DNA from: Hyphomicrobium_A sp963724945 | GTDB lineage: Bacteria > Pseudomonadota > Alphaproteobacteria > Rhizobiales > Hyphomicrobiaceae | Reading direction: 5' to 3' | NCBI GenBank assembly: GCA_963724945.1 | Contig: CAVRWL010000003.1 | Location: 2,418,001 to 2,482,000 of the forward strand | Length of the DNA: 64,000 nt | In this document: positions 44,819-53,866 of the stretch, one piece after another | How positions within the stretch are numbered: the first letter of the stretch is position 1 | How the letters are laid out: each line of letters begins with the position of its first letter | The notes under the pieces: generated by a model | Database searches by the model: none | Told to the model about the DNA's origin: nothing | The model's input: only the letters and a program-made list of their open reading frames with translations | Program-made: the position numbers and the translations under genes

Positions 44819-45841
44819 ATGCGGGGTTTTGAAATGGGCGTGTTGAGATCGCTTCCGGTCGACGAGATTATCCGGCGGGGCAGCATTAAGAATGTCGATG
44901 TTCTGCGGCTCAAGAGCACATACCACTATGACGGGGTGATCACGGAGCAGGAGGCGGAGACGCTGCTGCGCCTCAACGAGGCCTGCCTCATCCAGGACCC
45001 CTCCTGGCCCGATTTCTTCATCGAGGCGGTCACCGATTACGTCGTCAATCAGGCCTTGCCAGAAGGCTACCTCACGGCGGAAGGCGCGCAGTGGCTGATC
45101 GAGCGCGTCGCCAAGGACGGCAACGTCAAGCGCAAGACCGAGCTCGATCTCATCGTCAACGTGCTCGACAAGTCGCGCTGGTCGCCCGTCAGCCTCGCCC
45201 GCGTGGCGCTTGCGCAGGTGAAACGCGCCGTCGTCAGCGGCGACGGCCCCCTGCGTGCCGGCGAGATGTCGGAGAAGGGCAAGATCAGCGAGCCGGAGGT
45301 GGAGCTGGTGCGGCGCATCCTCTACGCCTTCGGCGGCGACGGCAACGTGGCCGTGACGCGCGCGGAAGCCGAGGTGCTGTTCGACATCAACGACGCCATC
45401 GCTGATCCGCAGGCGAACCCGGCCTGGACCGACCTGTTCGTCAAGGCCGTCACCAATGTGGTGATGGCGGCGTCGGGGCAGGCGGTGCCGACGCGGGAGG
45501 AGGCCATGCGCCGCGATGCCTGGCTGCACGACCGCGGCGAGCTGTCGCCGCAGGCGCTGCTGGCGGCCCTCGTGACCTCGAGCCTCGATGCAGTGAGGAG
45601 CGCCTACCAGGAGCAGTCGTCGGAGGAGCGGGCGCTTGCCCGTCTCGAGCACCAGCGCATCGAGATCATCACCAACGAGGTGATATCCCAGGCCGAGGCC
45701 GCATGGCTGTGCGACCGCATCGGGCGCGACGGGCACTTGACGGCGAACGAGGCGGCGCTCGTCGCCTACCTGAAGAAGGAAAGCCCCAACATCCACCCTG
45801 ATCTGCAAGCGGCCGTGGACCGGCTTGCGGAAGCGGCCTGA
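44819..45841 (+). CDS. Hypothetical 340-residue protein with repeated helical modules
   Basis: I do not recognise a named family. The protein is soluble, acidic and mostly helical. Related segments recur: GVITEQEAETLLRLNEACL, then VAVTRAEAEVLFDINDAIA, each followed about 12 residues later by W(P/T)D(F/L)F(I/V)(E/K)AVT, and a third, shorter one, ITNEVISQAEAAWLCDRIG with RDGHLTANEAALVAYLK. The start may be 44819 or the ATG at 44834; neither has a strong ribosome binding site. Orthologues may occur in other Rhizobiales, judging by its intact frame and codon use. It lies between the pccB and pccA regions. Confidence 0.7.
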   Translation: MRGFEMGVLRSLPVDEIIRRGSIKNVDVLRLKSTYHYDGVITEQEAETLLRLNEACLIQDPSWPDFFIEAVTDYVVNQALPEGYLTAEGAQWLIERVAKDGNVKRKTELDLIVNVLDKSRWSPVSLARVALAQVKRAVVSGDGPLRAGEMSEKGKISEPEVELVRRILYAFGGDGNVAVTRAEAEVLFDINDAIADPQANPAWTDLFVKAVTNVVMAASGQAVPTREEAMRRDAWLHDRGELSPQALLAALVTSSLDAVRSAYQEQSSEERALARLEHQRIEIITNEVISQAEAAWLCDRIGRDGHLTANEAALVAYLKKESPNIHPDLQAAVDRLAEAA

Positions 45842-45902
45842 GCGCACCCCGGTTGGGGCGTCGGCAAGCGGTTTGGCGTGGACGAGAGCGGCCGCCGCGG
45901 CT

Positions 45903-45929
45903 CGTCCTGCCCGCTTCTGCGGCAGGACG
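45903..45929 (+). other. Strong hairpin in the pccA upstream region
   Basis: CGTCCTGCC with CGC (45903-45914) pairs with GCGGCAGGACG (45919-45929) around a TTCT loop, with one bulged C. It sits 61 bases after the preceding stop, with no T-run, and could separate the upstream transcript from pccA. Confidence 0.45.
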
Positions 45930-45995
45930 CGGCGCTCGCGCCGGTTTACGGCGCCGTGCGGGCCGTCTAGAACGGCAAGCACCGCAATCTCGACC

Positions 45996-46012
45996 GGCGC
46001 CCCTTCTAGGGA
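45996..46012 (+). promoter_or_regulatory. Leader motif shared by pccA and pccB
   Basis: GGCGCCCCTTCTAGGGA here matches GGCGCCGCCTTTTAGGGA at 41704-41721 in the pccB leader, differing by one missing G and one C/T change. An upstream CTAGAA (45967-45972) can pair with TTCTAG (46004-46009), so this copy also lies in an inverted repeat. It ends 28 bases before the pccA start. Its role is unknown. Confidence 0.4.
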
Positions 46013-46040
46013 CGCCCGGCCAAATGGGCCCCAACCGGCA

Positions 46041-48053
<2,013 letters not shown>

Positions 48054-48064
48054 GGCGGACGCCT

Positions 48065-48367
48065 ATGGCTGGCACGCTGGCAACCATGGCGATACGCACC
48101 GTGCAGATCCGGATCGAGGGCCGCGTGCAGGGTGTCGGCTTCCGCGCCTTCGTCGAGATGAACGCCATCGAGCTCGAGCTGCGCGGTTGGGTGCGTAATC
48201 GCCGCGACGGGGCGGTCGAGGCGGTGTTTCAGGGCCCCGACGCGGCCGTCGAGGAGATGCTGCGCCTGTGCGCGATGGGGCCGCCGGCGTCCATCGTCAA
48301 GCGCGTGGAGACGATGGGCGAGGGGGTCGGGTCATTTCTCGCCTTCGAGATGCGCCCGACGGTTTAA
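48065..48367 (+). CDS. Acylphosphatase
   Basis: Acylphosphatases hydrolyse carboxyl-phosphate bonds such as in acetyl phosphate. ATG 48065 gives 100 residues; an alternative ATG at 48086 would give 93. The signature GRVQGVGFR (catalytic Arg27) and GWVRNRRDGAVEAVFQG (catalytic Asn45) are intact. It starts 11 bases after pccA and is probably co-transcribed with it. The stop is 7 bases from the end of the convergent LysR gene. Confidence 0.92.
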   Translation: MAGTLATMAIRTVQIRIEGRVQGVGFRAFVEMNAIELELRGWVRNRRDGAVEAVFQGPDAAVEEMLRLCAMGPPASIVKRVETMGEGVGSFLAFEMRPTV

Positions 48368-48374
48368 GACCCGC

Positions 48375-49221
48375 TCAGGCGTACTTCGCGGCCTGCCGCC
48401 TCAGCCCTTTGAGGATCGGCTCGTAGGCCTCCTCGTTGCGCGCTGCCGGATAGACCATGTAGACGGGGTAGACGAACTTGCGGGCCCGCGGCTGGCGCAG
48501 CCGTCCGCGTGCAACGTGGCTGCGCACCAGGCGCTGGGGGAAATAGCCCGAGCACTCGTTGGCGAGCAGATAGTCGATCCCGGCCGAGCCAAGGTCGAGA
48601 TTGAGGCCCGGATTGGTGTACTCGGGGTAGGCCGCGGCGTGATCCTGCTGAAAATCCGGGCCCCAGTCGATGAAAACATAGTCAGCCGAAGAGCGCCGCT
48701 GCGTCGGCGGCACGCTCGTCACCAATACGAACTCCTCGTCGAACAGGTGCTCGATCATCAGGCCGGGCGGCTGGGTCGGGCGGTACATGACGGCGAGATC
48801 GAGCGTGCCTTCGATGAGGCGCTGGGTGAGCACGACGGCGAGGCTGGCGCTGGCGGATACGGCAATATCTGGAATGTTTGACCTGCAGCCAAGACACCCA
48901 TTTGAGCAGGAAACCGTCCCACAAAGCGGTTGGCGCGCCGACCGCGAGGTGGTCGCGGTGCTGATCGGAGAGGCCGACCTCGAGCTGGGCATGTTGCCAC
49001 ACGCGAACGAGGGCGAGCGCGTGCTTCTGGAACTGCTCGCCGGCGGCGGTGAGCTCGGCGCCGGACTTCGAACGCTCAAAAAGCGGGCGTCCGAGCATGT
49101 CCTCGAGGCCTTTGATGCGCGCTGAGACGGTTGACTGCGTGATGTTCATCTTGCGCGCGGCATCGATGAAGCTTCCGGTCTCCGCAACCATCAGGAAGGT
49201 GCGCGCGAGATTGACGTCCAT
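48375..49221 (-). pseudogene. LysR-family transcriptional regulator with one frameshift
   Basis: Read from 49221 downward, the N-terminal part (MDVNLARTFLMVAETGSF, then KMNITQSTVSARIKGLED) is a normal LysR winged helix-turn-helix. Near 48877-48880 the frame breaks: an extra A in an AAA run turns QVNIPDIAV into a dead frame. The second frame then continues with LIEGTLDLAVMYRPTQPPG and ends RRQAAKYA at 48375. Joined, it would be about 280 residues, slightly short for the family. Only one base separates it from an intact gene, so a sequence error is as likely as true inactivation. Confidence 0.82.
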
Positions 49222-49259
49222 CGTGTGTGATCGACCGCTAAAACGCTCGTCAAACCTAT

Positions 49260-49278
49260 CTATCGAAATTTCCGATAG
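49260..49278. promoter_or_regulatory. Probable LysR-type binding site
   Basis: CTATCG (49260-49265) and CGATAG (49273-49278) are exact inverted repeats around a 7-base AT-rich centre, and they include a T-N11-A core (49263 to 49275), the LysR-type signature. It is 38 bases upstream of the LysR start codon and also upstream of the divergent lysine-rich micropeptide. A second palindrome, CGAATCCGATTCG, is at 49349-49361. Confidence 0.55.
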
Positions 49279-49400
49279 TGGTCACCGGAAAAATCCGTTT
49301 GATGCCGACCTTGATTCTAACCAAATTGTCCGACGTCCCGACAGAGTTCGAATCCGATTCGGCTCTATTGGTTCGGGTTCACAATGGAAGGACACTCATC

Positions 49401-49466
49401 ATGAAGGCCAAAAAGAAAGCAGCCAAGAAGCCTGCGAAGAAAGCCGCGAAGAAGAAGAAGAGGTAG
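49401..49466 (+). CDS. 21-residue lysine/alanine-rich micropeptide
   Basis: The ATG at 49401 is 9 bases after GGAAGG and encodes 21 residues of which 13 are lysine and 6 alanine, with one proline and one arginine (AKKPAKKAAKKKKR at the end). The composition resembles the tails of histone H1-like proteins. An in-frame GTG at 49278 would give 62 residues, but the added part overlaps the LysR operator and has no clear site. A GATCTCC/GGAGATC hairpin (49469-49486) follows. Function unknown. Confidence 0.5.
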   Translation: MKAKKKAAKKPAKKAAKKKKR

Positions 49467-49502
49467 TCGATCTCCTTCAGGAGATCACAAGGAGCAGCCG
49501 TA

Positions 49503-49844
49503 ATGTCCGTCAGGGCCGTTGCGGCGCCTTTGATCGCAGCTCTCTTTTGGGTTCCTGCCGCGTACGCGTCGTCGCTCACCAACCGGGATGATAAGGACTA
49601 CAAGGTCACTATCATCGAGGGAAAAGCGGCAAAGACCGAGGTCTTGAAGCCGTCCGCGGTGCTTCAGGGGATCTGTGCAAAGGGCTGCGTGATCCGCCTC
49701 AACGACAGCGAGAATGATGAGTACGAGCTCGATGGCTCGGAAGTCGTGTCGATTGAGGACGGCTACCTCTACTACGACGGGCCTGCCGCGAAGGCGGTGC
49801 CGAAGGCTGACGATGCGGCTCAGCCAGCTGCGCCCGGCAAGTAG
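49503..49844 (+). CDS. Small secreted protein, unknown function
   Basis: The ATG at 49503 follows AAGGAGCAG and starts a signal peptide (residues 1-22, ending VPAAYAS). The mature part of about 90 residues is acidic, with NRDDKDYKVTIIEG, two cysteines close together in GICAKGCVIRL, and DSENDEYELDGSEVVSIEDG, then an Ala/Pro-rich tail. I do not recognise the family. It is divergent from LysR and downstream of the micropeptide, possibly in one transcript, and is followed by a terminator. Confidence 0.7.
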   Translation: MSVRAVAAPLIAALFWVPAAYASSLTNRDDKDYKVTIIEGKAAKTEVLKPSAVLQGICAKGCVIRLNDSENDEYELDGSEVVSIEDGYLYYDGPAAKAVPKADDAAQPAAPGK

Positions 49845-49870
49845 AGGCAGGTGAAAACCGCTATGGTTTG

Positions 49871-49912
49871 GGCGCCCGGTCCGCGAGATGTGGGCCGGGC
49901 GCCTCTTTGATT
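49871..49912 (+). terminator. Intrinsic terminator between the secreted protein and lipB
   Basis: GGCGCCCGG (49871-49879) pairs perfectly with CCGGGCGCC (49895-49903) and is followed by TCTTTGATT. Because lipB converges from the right and ends at 49911, the hairpin may serve both strands. Confidence 0.7.
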
Positions 49913-50660
49913 AGAGCACGCCGATGGCCGCGACGGTGCCCGGCTCGAGCGGCGCAGGGGCCTTGCGCGTCGCCCCAATGCGCGCCTCGAATGTGGCGCG
50001 CAGCGCGTTATCCACAAGTTCCATCGCGGTCGGCCGGCCGAGTTCGGCGAGGCTCGTGACCCCGTGGTCGGCGATGCCGCACGGCACGATGCCGGCGTAG
50101 TGCTCGAGGTCGGGGCTCACGTTGAGGCTGATCCCGTGCAGGCTTACCCACCTCTTGAGCCGCAGGCCGATGGCCGCGATCTTGTCCTCCGCCCCAGCTC
50201 CGCGTCCAGGCTGGCGCACCCAGATCCCGACCCGGCCCGGCCTGATCTCGGCGGCGACGTCGAGCCGCGCCAAGGCCTCGATGATCCAGTGCTCGAGCGC
50301 GCCGACGAACACGCGTACGTCGCCGAAGCGCCGCTTTACGTCGAGCATTACGTAGATCACGCGCTGACCGGGCCCGTGATAGGTGAACTTGCCGCCGCGG
50401 CCGGTGGGAAAGACGGGGAATCGATCGGCTGCGAGGAGGTCCTCAGGCCGTGCGCTCGTGCCGGCGGTGTAGATCGCGGGATGCTCGAGCAGCCAGACGA
50501 GCTCATCAGCCTCCCCGCGCGCGATCTGCTCGGCACGGGCCTCCATCGCGCCGACGGCCGCCAGGTAGCCGACGGGTTCCCGGCTCACCGTCCACGCGAC
50601 GGGTCGGCCGCTGCGAAGTTCGTCGCCTGCCGATCGGAATGTGCCCTTATGCTGCTGCAT
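49911..50660 (-). CDS. lipB: Octanoyltransferase LipB (lipoate biosynthesis)
   Basis: LipB moves octanoyl from acyl carrier protein to lipoyl domains of 2-oxoacid dehydrogenases and the glycine cleavage system. Read from 50660 down, the 249-residue protein has GRGGKFTYHGPGQRVIYVML, the catalytic lysine in EDKIAAIGLRLKRWVS (Lys160) and the catalytic cysteine in GIVPCGIADHGVTSL (Cys194). The N-terminal 15 residues before the conserved part may be overextended; an internal start is possible. lipA is not in the window. Confidence 0.95.
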   Translation of the reverse strand: MQQHKGTFRSAGDELRSGRPVAWTVSREPVGYLAAVGAMEARAEQIARGEADELVWLLEHPAIYTAGTSARPEDLLAADRFPVFPTGRGGKFTYHGPGQRVIYVMLDVKRRFGDVRVFVGALEHWIIEALARLDVAAEIRPGRVGIWVRQPGRGAGAEDKIAAIGLRLKRWVSLHGISLNVSPDLEHYAGIVPCGIADHGVTSLAELGRPTAMELVDNALRATFEARIGATRKAPAPLEPGTVAAIGVL

Positions 50661-50776
50661 GGCGGGAAATGTAGGAGGGGACGGGGCTCTTGGCTAGCGC
50701 ACGCGCCGCATGGCGAGCGATTGGGCGCCTTTGAGCGGTCTGTCCCGCATCGCCCAAGGGGTGCAGAGGCGCATGC

Positions 50777-50805
50777 TTGTTCCCGAGGGGCGAGTTGGCT
50801 ATATG
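50777..50805 (+). promoter_or_regulatory. Promoter of tRNA-Leu
   Basis: TTGTTC (50777-50782) and TATATG (50800-50805) are 17 bases apart. The start of transcription would fall near 50812, about 14 bases upstream of the mature tRNA 5' end. Confidence 0.6.
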
Positions 50806-50825
50806 AGCGGTCGTTCTCCCGGCAT

Positions 50826-50911
50826 GCGGTCGTGGCGGAATTGGTAGACGCACTACCTTGAGGTGGTAGCGCCCAAAAGGCGTGGAGGTTCGAGTCCTCT
50901 CGACCGCACCA
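50826..50911 (+). tRNA. tRNA-Leu (anticodon GAG)
   Basis: An 86-base tRNA with encoded CCA. The acceptor stem GCGGTCG (50826-50832) pairs with CGACCGC (50901-50907). The anticodon stem CTACC/GGTAG encloses TTGAGGT with anticodon GAG at 50860-50862, reading CUC and CUU leucine codons. The long variable arm (GCGCCCAAAAGGCGT region) is the class II type expected for leucine. A T-run follows the CCA. Confidence 0.97.
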
Positions 50912-51077
50912 TTTTTGTTGGCGCGATGCAATGCCGGAGGCATGCTTTCTGCGTGACCCGTCAAACCATCGAGCGGGATTCGGTTCGAAAGACGTCCTCG
51001 AGCCTGCACCAGGCGAACGAATTAGGACGCTGAGAGCGCAATTTGGCCGAGATGCCGCGGAGCGTCACCTTTTTGAC

Positions 51078-51455
51078 TCACTTTCTATCATCGCCCCACG
51101 GCATGATCGGCACCGTCGAGAGCGCGTTCTGCGGTGAGCCCTCGATGATCTTATCGCTGATGGCGATGTAGACGAGCGTGTTGCGCTTCTTGTCCACGAC
51201 GCGAAATACGTGCGTGTGCTTAAAAAAATCGACGTGCTCTCAGAGTAGACCTTCTCGCGCTCGGGAAGGCTGCCGCGCCTGGCTGATGTGGCAGGCCACA
51301 CCGGGAACCTTCGGATCATCGAATGCGCTCACGCAGACTTTGTCGTTGGCTCCGATGAAGCGGAAGGTGGTGCTGACACAAGCTATGTCGTCGGCGTGGG
51401 CGACCGCACCGCAGATGGTTAGCAACAGTCCGACGCCAACTAAGCGCATTATCAT
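51078..51455 (-). pseudogene. creA: CreA-family periplasmic protein, broken
   Basis: Read from 51455 down, a signal peptide (MRLVGVGLLLTICGAVAHA) and the CreA start DDIACVSTTFRFIGANDKV, then DPKVPGVACHISQAR, are intact. About 33 family residues are then missing, and the frame changes. LPEREKVYSESTSIF resumes in a second frame, and after a T7 run (near 51221-51229) a third frame gives HTHVFRVVDKKRNTLVYIAI then SDKIIEGSPQNALSTVPI and a stop at 51078. The internal deletion together with a second shift makes this a real pseudogene rather than a single-base error. The function of CreA is unknown. Confidence 0.8.
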
Positions 51456-51597
51456 CCCTGGCCCAGCCTCCCCGTTTGCGCTCAGACGCGAGCCTATCCG
51501 TTGCAGTAGTGATGGCGCGCGGCGCTAGAATTGCGTGACAGCCCGGCTCGGTCGCGATAACCATGCTTCCTTGGCATTTCAACTAAGAGGATATCCC

Positions 51598-51807
51598 GTG
51601 GCTCAGCAGGGCACAGTGAAGTGGTTCAATTCTCAAAAAGGCTTCGGTTTCATCCAGCCTGACGGCGGCGGCAACGATGTGTTCGTGCATATCAGCGCTG
51701 TCGAACAAGCCGGGCTAAGCGGGCTCAACGAAAACCAGAAGGTTTCGTTCGATACCGAGACGGGCCGCAACGGCAAGGTGGCCGCCGTAAACTTGAAGGT
51801 CGTCTAA
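51598..51807 (+). CDS. Cold-shock protein (CspA family)
   Basis: A 69-residue single-stranded nucleic acid-binding protein that acts as an RNA chaperone. The GTG start at 51598 follows AAGAGG. The RNP1 motif GFGFIQP, with KWFNSQK before it, and the RNP2 motif VFVHISAVE are intact. The upstream spacer to the creA remnant (51456-51597) is more AT-rich than the region and may include a cold-shock leader, which I did not resolve. A short hairpin, GAGAGG/CCTCTC (51834-51848), follows. Confidence 0.93.
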   Translation: MAQQGTVKWFNSQKGFGFIQPDGGGNDVFVHISAVEQAGLSGLNENQKVSFDTETGRNGKVAAVNLKVV

Positions 51808-51833
51808 CCTTCCGGAGTGTGAGCGCGTTCTCT

Positions 51834-51857
51834 GAGAGGTTTCCTCTCGACCGCACC
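51834..51857 (+). repeat. Copy of the tRNA-Leu 3' end (T-arm and acceptor)
   Basis: TCCTCTCGACCGCACC at 51842-51857 is identical to the tRNA-Leu 3' end at 50895-50910, 947 bases upstream. The preceding GAGAGGTT resembles the T-stem with a shortened loop. Such 3' tRNA duplications usually mark attachment sites of integrative elements. No integrase is visible between the copies, only broken creA and the cold-shock gene. Confidence 0.65.
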
Positions 51858-51906
51858 GGGTGAACGCTAAGGCGCGGGGCGCAGCTTTGCGGATAGGTCG
51901 CGGCAC

Positions 51907-52509
51907 TCAGTGCCCGGCCCGGCGCACCGCTGCGAGGGTCACAACGCCGCTGTCCTGATCCTCATCGCCGTGACGCGCGTCGACCGCGAATGGGCTTCCC
52001 TCGATCACCATCCGGTTGGGGCCCATGCACGCGAGCGCCCCAACCATGCGTCCCTGCCGGCGCAGGGCACGATCCGCGAGCGTGACGAACAGGCGGTTCG
52101 GCACGGCCGTATCGGACGAGCGGCGCAAAGCGCGCGCGATGATCTCCTCGGGCGTGTCGGGGTTCAGGGCGCACAGCGTGATGAACGCCGCCGCCGTGGA
52201 GCGGCTCAAGCCCGCGAAGCAGTGGATCAGTAGCGGCGCCTCTTGGTCCCAGCCGCGCACGAAATCGAGGAGGTCGGCCACGTGCCGGGTGGCGGGGGCC
52301 GTCGCGCCGAGCGCTGCCTCGTTGATGTCGTGCATGTCGAGCTTCAAGTGGTGCTCGGGCGCGATCGCCGGCGGGGTGTCTGGAAGTAGCTCGGCGTTGA
52401 TGGCGCTGACGAGGCGGCGCGCGCCGATCCGCTCGATCACCGTGGGCACGTGCCGCAAGCTGCAGACGTGTACGCTGGCTGCTCTCACTGGCATCGGGTT
52501 CGCCCTCAT
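51907..52509 (-). CDS. Protein tyrosine phosphatase-like protein
   Basis: This 200-residue protein is read from 52509 down. It has the Cys-based phosphatase signature HCFAGLSRS with Cys97 and Arg103 (C-x5-R) and an upstream aspartate-rich loop (LDMHDINEA). The N-terminus VHVCSLRHVPTVIERIGARR begins the first strand; the start may be 52509 or the ATG at 52494. The substrate is unknown. It is separated by 86 bases from the hemolysin III gene on the same strand. Confidence 0.85.
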   Translation of the reverse strand: MRANPMPVRAASVHVCSLRHVPTVIERIGARRLVSAINAELLPDTPPAIAPEHHLKLDMHDINEAALGATAPATRHVADLLDFVRGWDQEAPLLIHCFAGLSRSTAAAFITLCALNPDTPEEIIARALRRSSDTAVPNRLFVTLADRALRRQGRMVGALACMGPNRMVIEGSPFAVDARHGDEDQDSGVVTLAAVRRAGH

Positions 52510-52595
52510 TGGCTGACTTTGCTCTTAGCGGTTAGGTGGCAGGCAAGCGTGACCGTTTCAAGAACCCTGCTGATTTACCTGTTAAGCAGCGCCGC

Positions 52596-53240
52596 TCAGC
52601 TCATGAGCGCATCGACGATCGCGGCGAAGTGGCACGCCGAGGCCGACAGCACGAAGCCGTGCCAGATCGCATTATGGTAGGGCAGCCTGCGCCACAGGTG
52701 GAAGGCAACGCCCACGGTATAGAGGAGCCCGCCGAGAAGGAGAAGCAAGAGCGCCGTCGTCGAAAGCGCGAGGATGAGGGGCTTGAGCAGGACGAGGCCG
52801 GCCCAGCCCTGGGCGAGATAGAGCACGTAGGCCGTGCGCGCCAATTGCCGCGGCACGGCGAGCTTGGCGGCCGCGCCAAAGACGGCGATGGCCCAGACGA
52901 CGGCGAGGAGGCCGATGCCGGCCCCGCCGCCCATCTTCACCACCGCGAACGGGGTGTAGGTCGCGGCGATCTTCACGTAGATCGCGGCGTGGTCGAAGCG
53001 GCGCAAGAGCGACTTCAAGCGCGGCCCGCGCGTGAGATGATAGGCGGCCGAGAAGCCGAAAACGGCGAGGAGGCCGACGCTGTAGACGACGGCGCTGGCG
53101 ACGGCGTCGGGAGGCAGCCGCCCGAACGCCACCGCCAGCAGGCTCGCCGCGGCGATGAGGCTCGCTGTGACGCCGAGGACGTGGATGCACCCGTCGGCGA
53201 TCTGCTCGCCTCGGGTGTACTGGGGAGATGCGGTCTGCAT
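52596..53240 (-). CDS. Hemolysin III / PAQR-family membrane protein
   Basis: A 214-residue integral membrane protein with about seven helices. The family motifs are present: FGFSAAYHLTRG, RRFDHAAIYVKIAATYTPF, and near the C-terminus YHNAIWHGFVLSASACHF; the conserved Ser, Asp and three His residues are proposed metal ligands of the PAQR fold. Despite the name, haemolysis is not the usual role of such proteins. The start codon is ATG at 53240. Confidence 0.9.
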   Translation of the reverse strand: MQTASPQYTRGEQIADGCIHVLGVTASLIAAASLLAVAFGRLPPDAVASAVVYSVGLLAVFGFSAAYHLTRGPRLKSLLRRFDHAAIYVKIAATYTPFAVVKMGGGAGIGLLAVVWAIAVFGAAAKLAVPRQLARTAYVLYLAQGWAGLVLLKPLILALSTTALLLLLLGGLLYTVGVAFHLWRRLPYHNAIWHGFVLSASACHFAAIVDALMS

Positions 53241-53374
53241 GTTTCGCAGCTAGCCCACCGGCGTGACAGCCTTGCGGCAGCGGTCACCACGTAAGTGGGT
53301 CTATTGGGTGCCGCGCCCGCCGCGCCAGTTCGCCGCAGGCCGATCGCTCAAACCCGTCAGAGCCCGCGGCGCGG

Positions 53375-53758
53375 CTATTCGGCGGCGGGTGCTGTCTCGC
53401 CCTCGTGCGCGGCCGCTTGCGCGAGCCGCGTCCTCTCCCACGGCCAGTTGCCGTTGATCTCCACGTCGAGCGAGATCGACAGGAAGGTGCGGATCACGAC
53501 AATGCCCCCGAGCACTAGCATGCTCTCGAGCGTCGGGTCGATGACGACCGACTTGATGATGTCGGCGGCGATCAAGAGCTCGAGCCCGAGCAGGATCCCG
53601 CGCCCGAGATTGGCGCGATAGTCGCGATAGGGCGCGGCAATCCCTTCGCGCCACGCGCGCACGAGGTAGACCGCCGTCGCGATCGTGAGCCCGAGAAGGA
53701 TGACGGCGAAGCTTGCGCCTTCGAGGATCTGGCTGGAGAGGCGTGCGAGCGCTTGCAT
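53375..53758 (-). CDS. DUF1622 membrane protein
   Basis: A 127-residue protein with three hydrophobic segments, at about 15-34, 54-72 and 80-97. The stretch YRDYRANLGRGILLGLELLIAADIIKSV is the hallmark of DUF1622 proteins (quoted in part: RANLGRGILLGLELL). The C-terminus is soluble and Glu/Ala-rich. The function is unknown. It is probably monocistronic on the minus strand. Confidence 0.82.
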   Translation of the reverse strand: MQALARLSSQILEGASFAVILLGLTIATAVYLVRAWREGIAAPYRDYRANLGRGILLGLELLIAADIIKSVVIDPTLESMLVLGGIVVIRTFLSISLDVEINGNWPWERTRLAQAAAHEGETAPAAE

Positions 53759-53866
53759 GTTGCTTCCCTAGCATCGCGCGCGGCGCCGGCCTGCCCGCGC
53801 CGGCCGGCTATCCACATTTAGTTTTCAAGGAAGTGCTATAGCAAGCCGCAAACCGCGTCCGACAGC

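Noticed and set aside
50064..50861. A 265-codon plus-strand frame over lipB and tRNA-Leu.
   Set aside because: It is antisense to lipB, whose catalytic residues are clear, and it reads into the tRNA.
51065..51319. An 84-codon minus-strand Ser/Arg-rich frame.
   Set aside because: It is the out-of-register reading of the creA remnant; the conserved residues lie in the neighbouring frames.
52536..53294. A 252-codon plus-strand frame rich in Arg, Glu and Ala.
   Set aside because: Mirror frame of the hemolysin III-type gene; no membrane or domain pattern.
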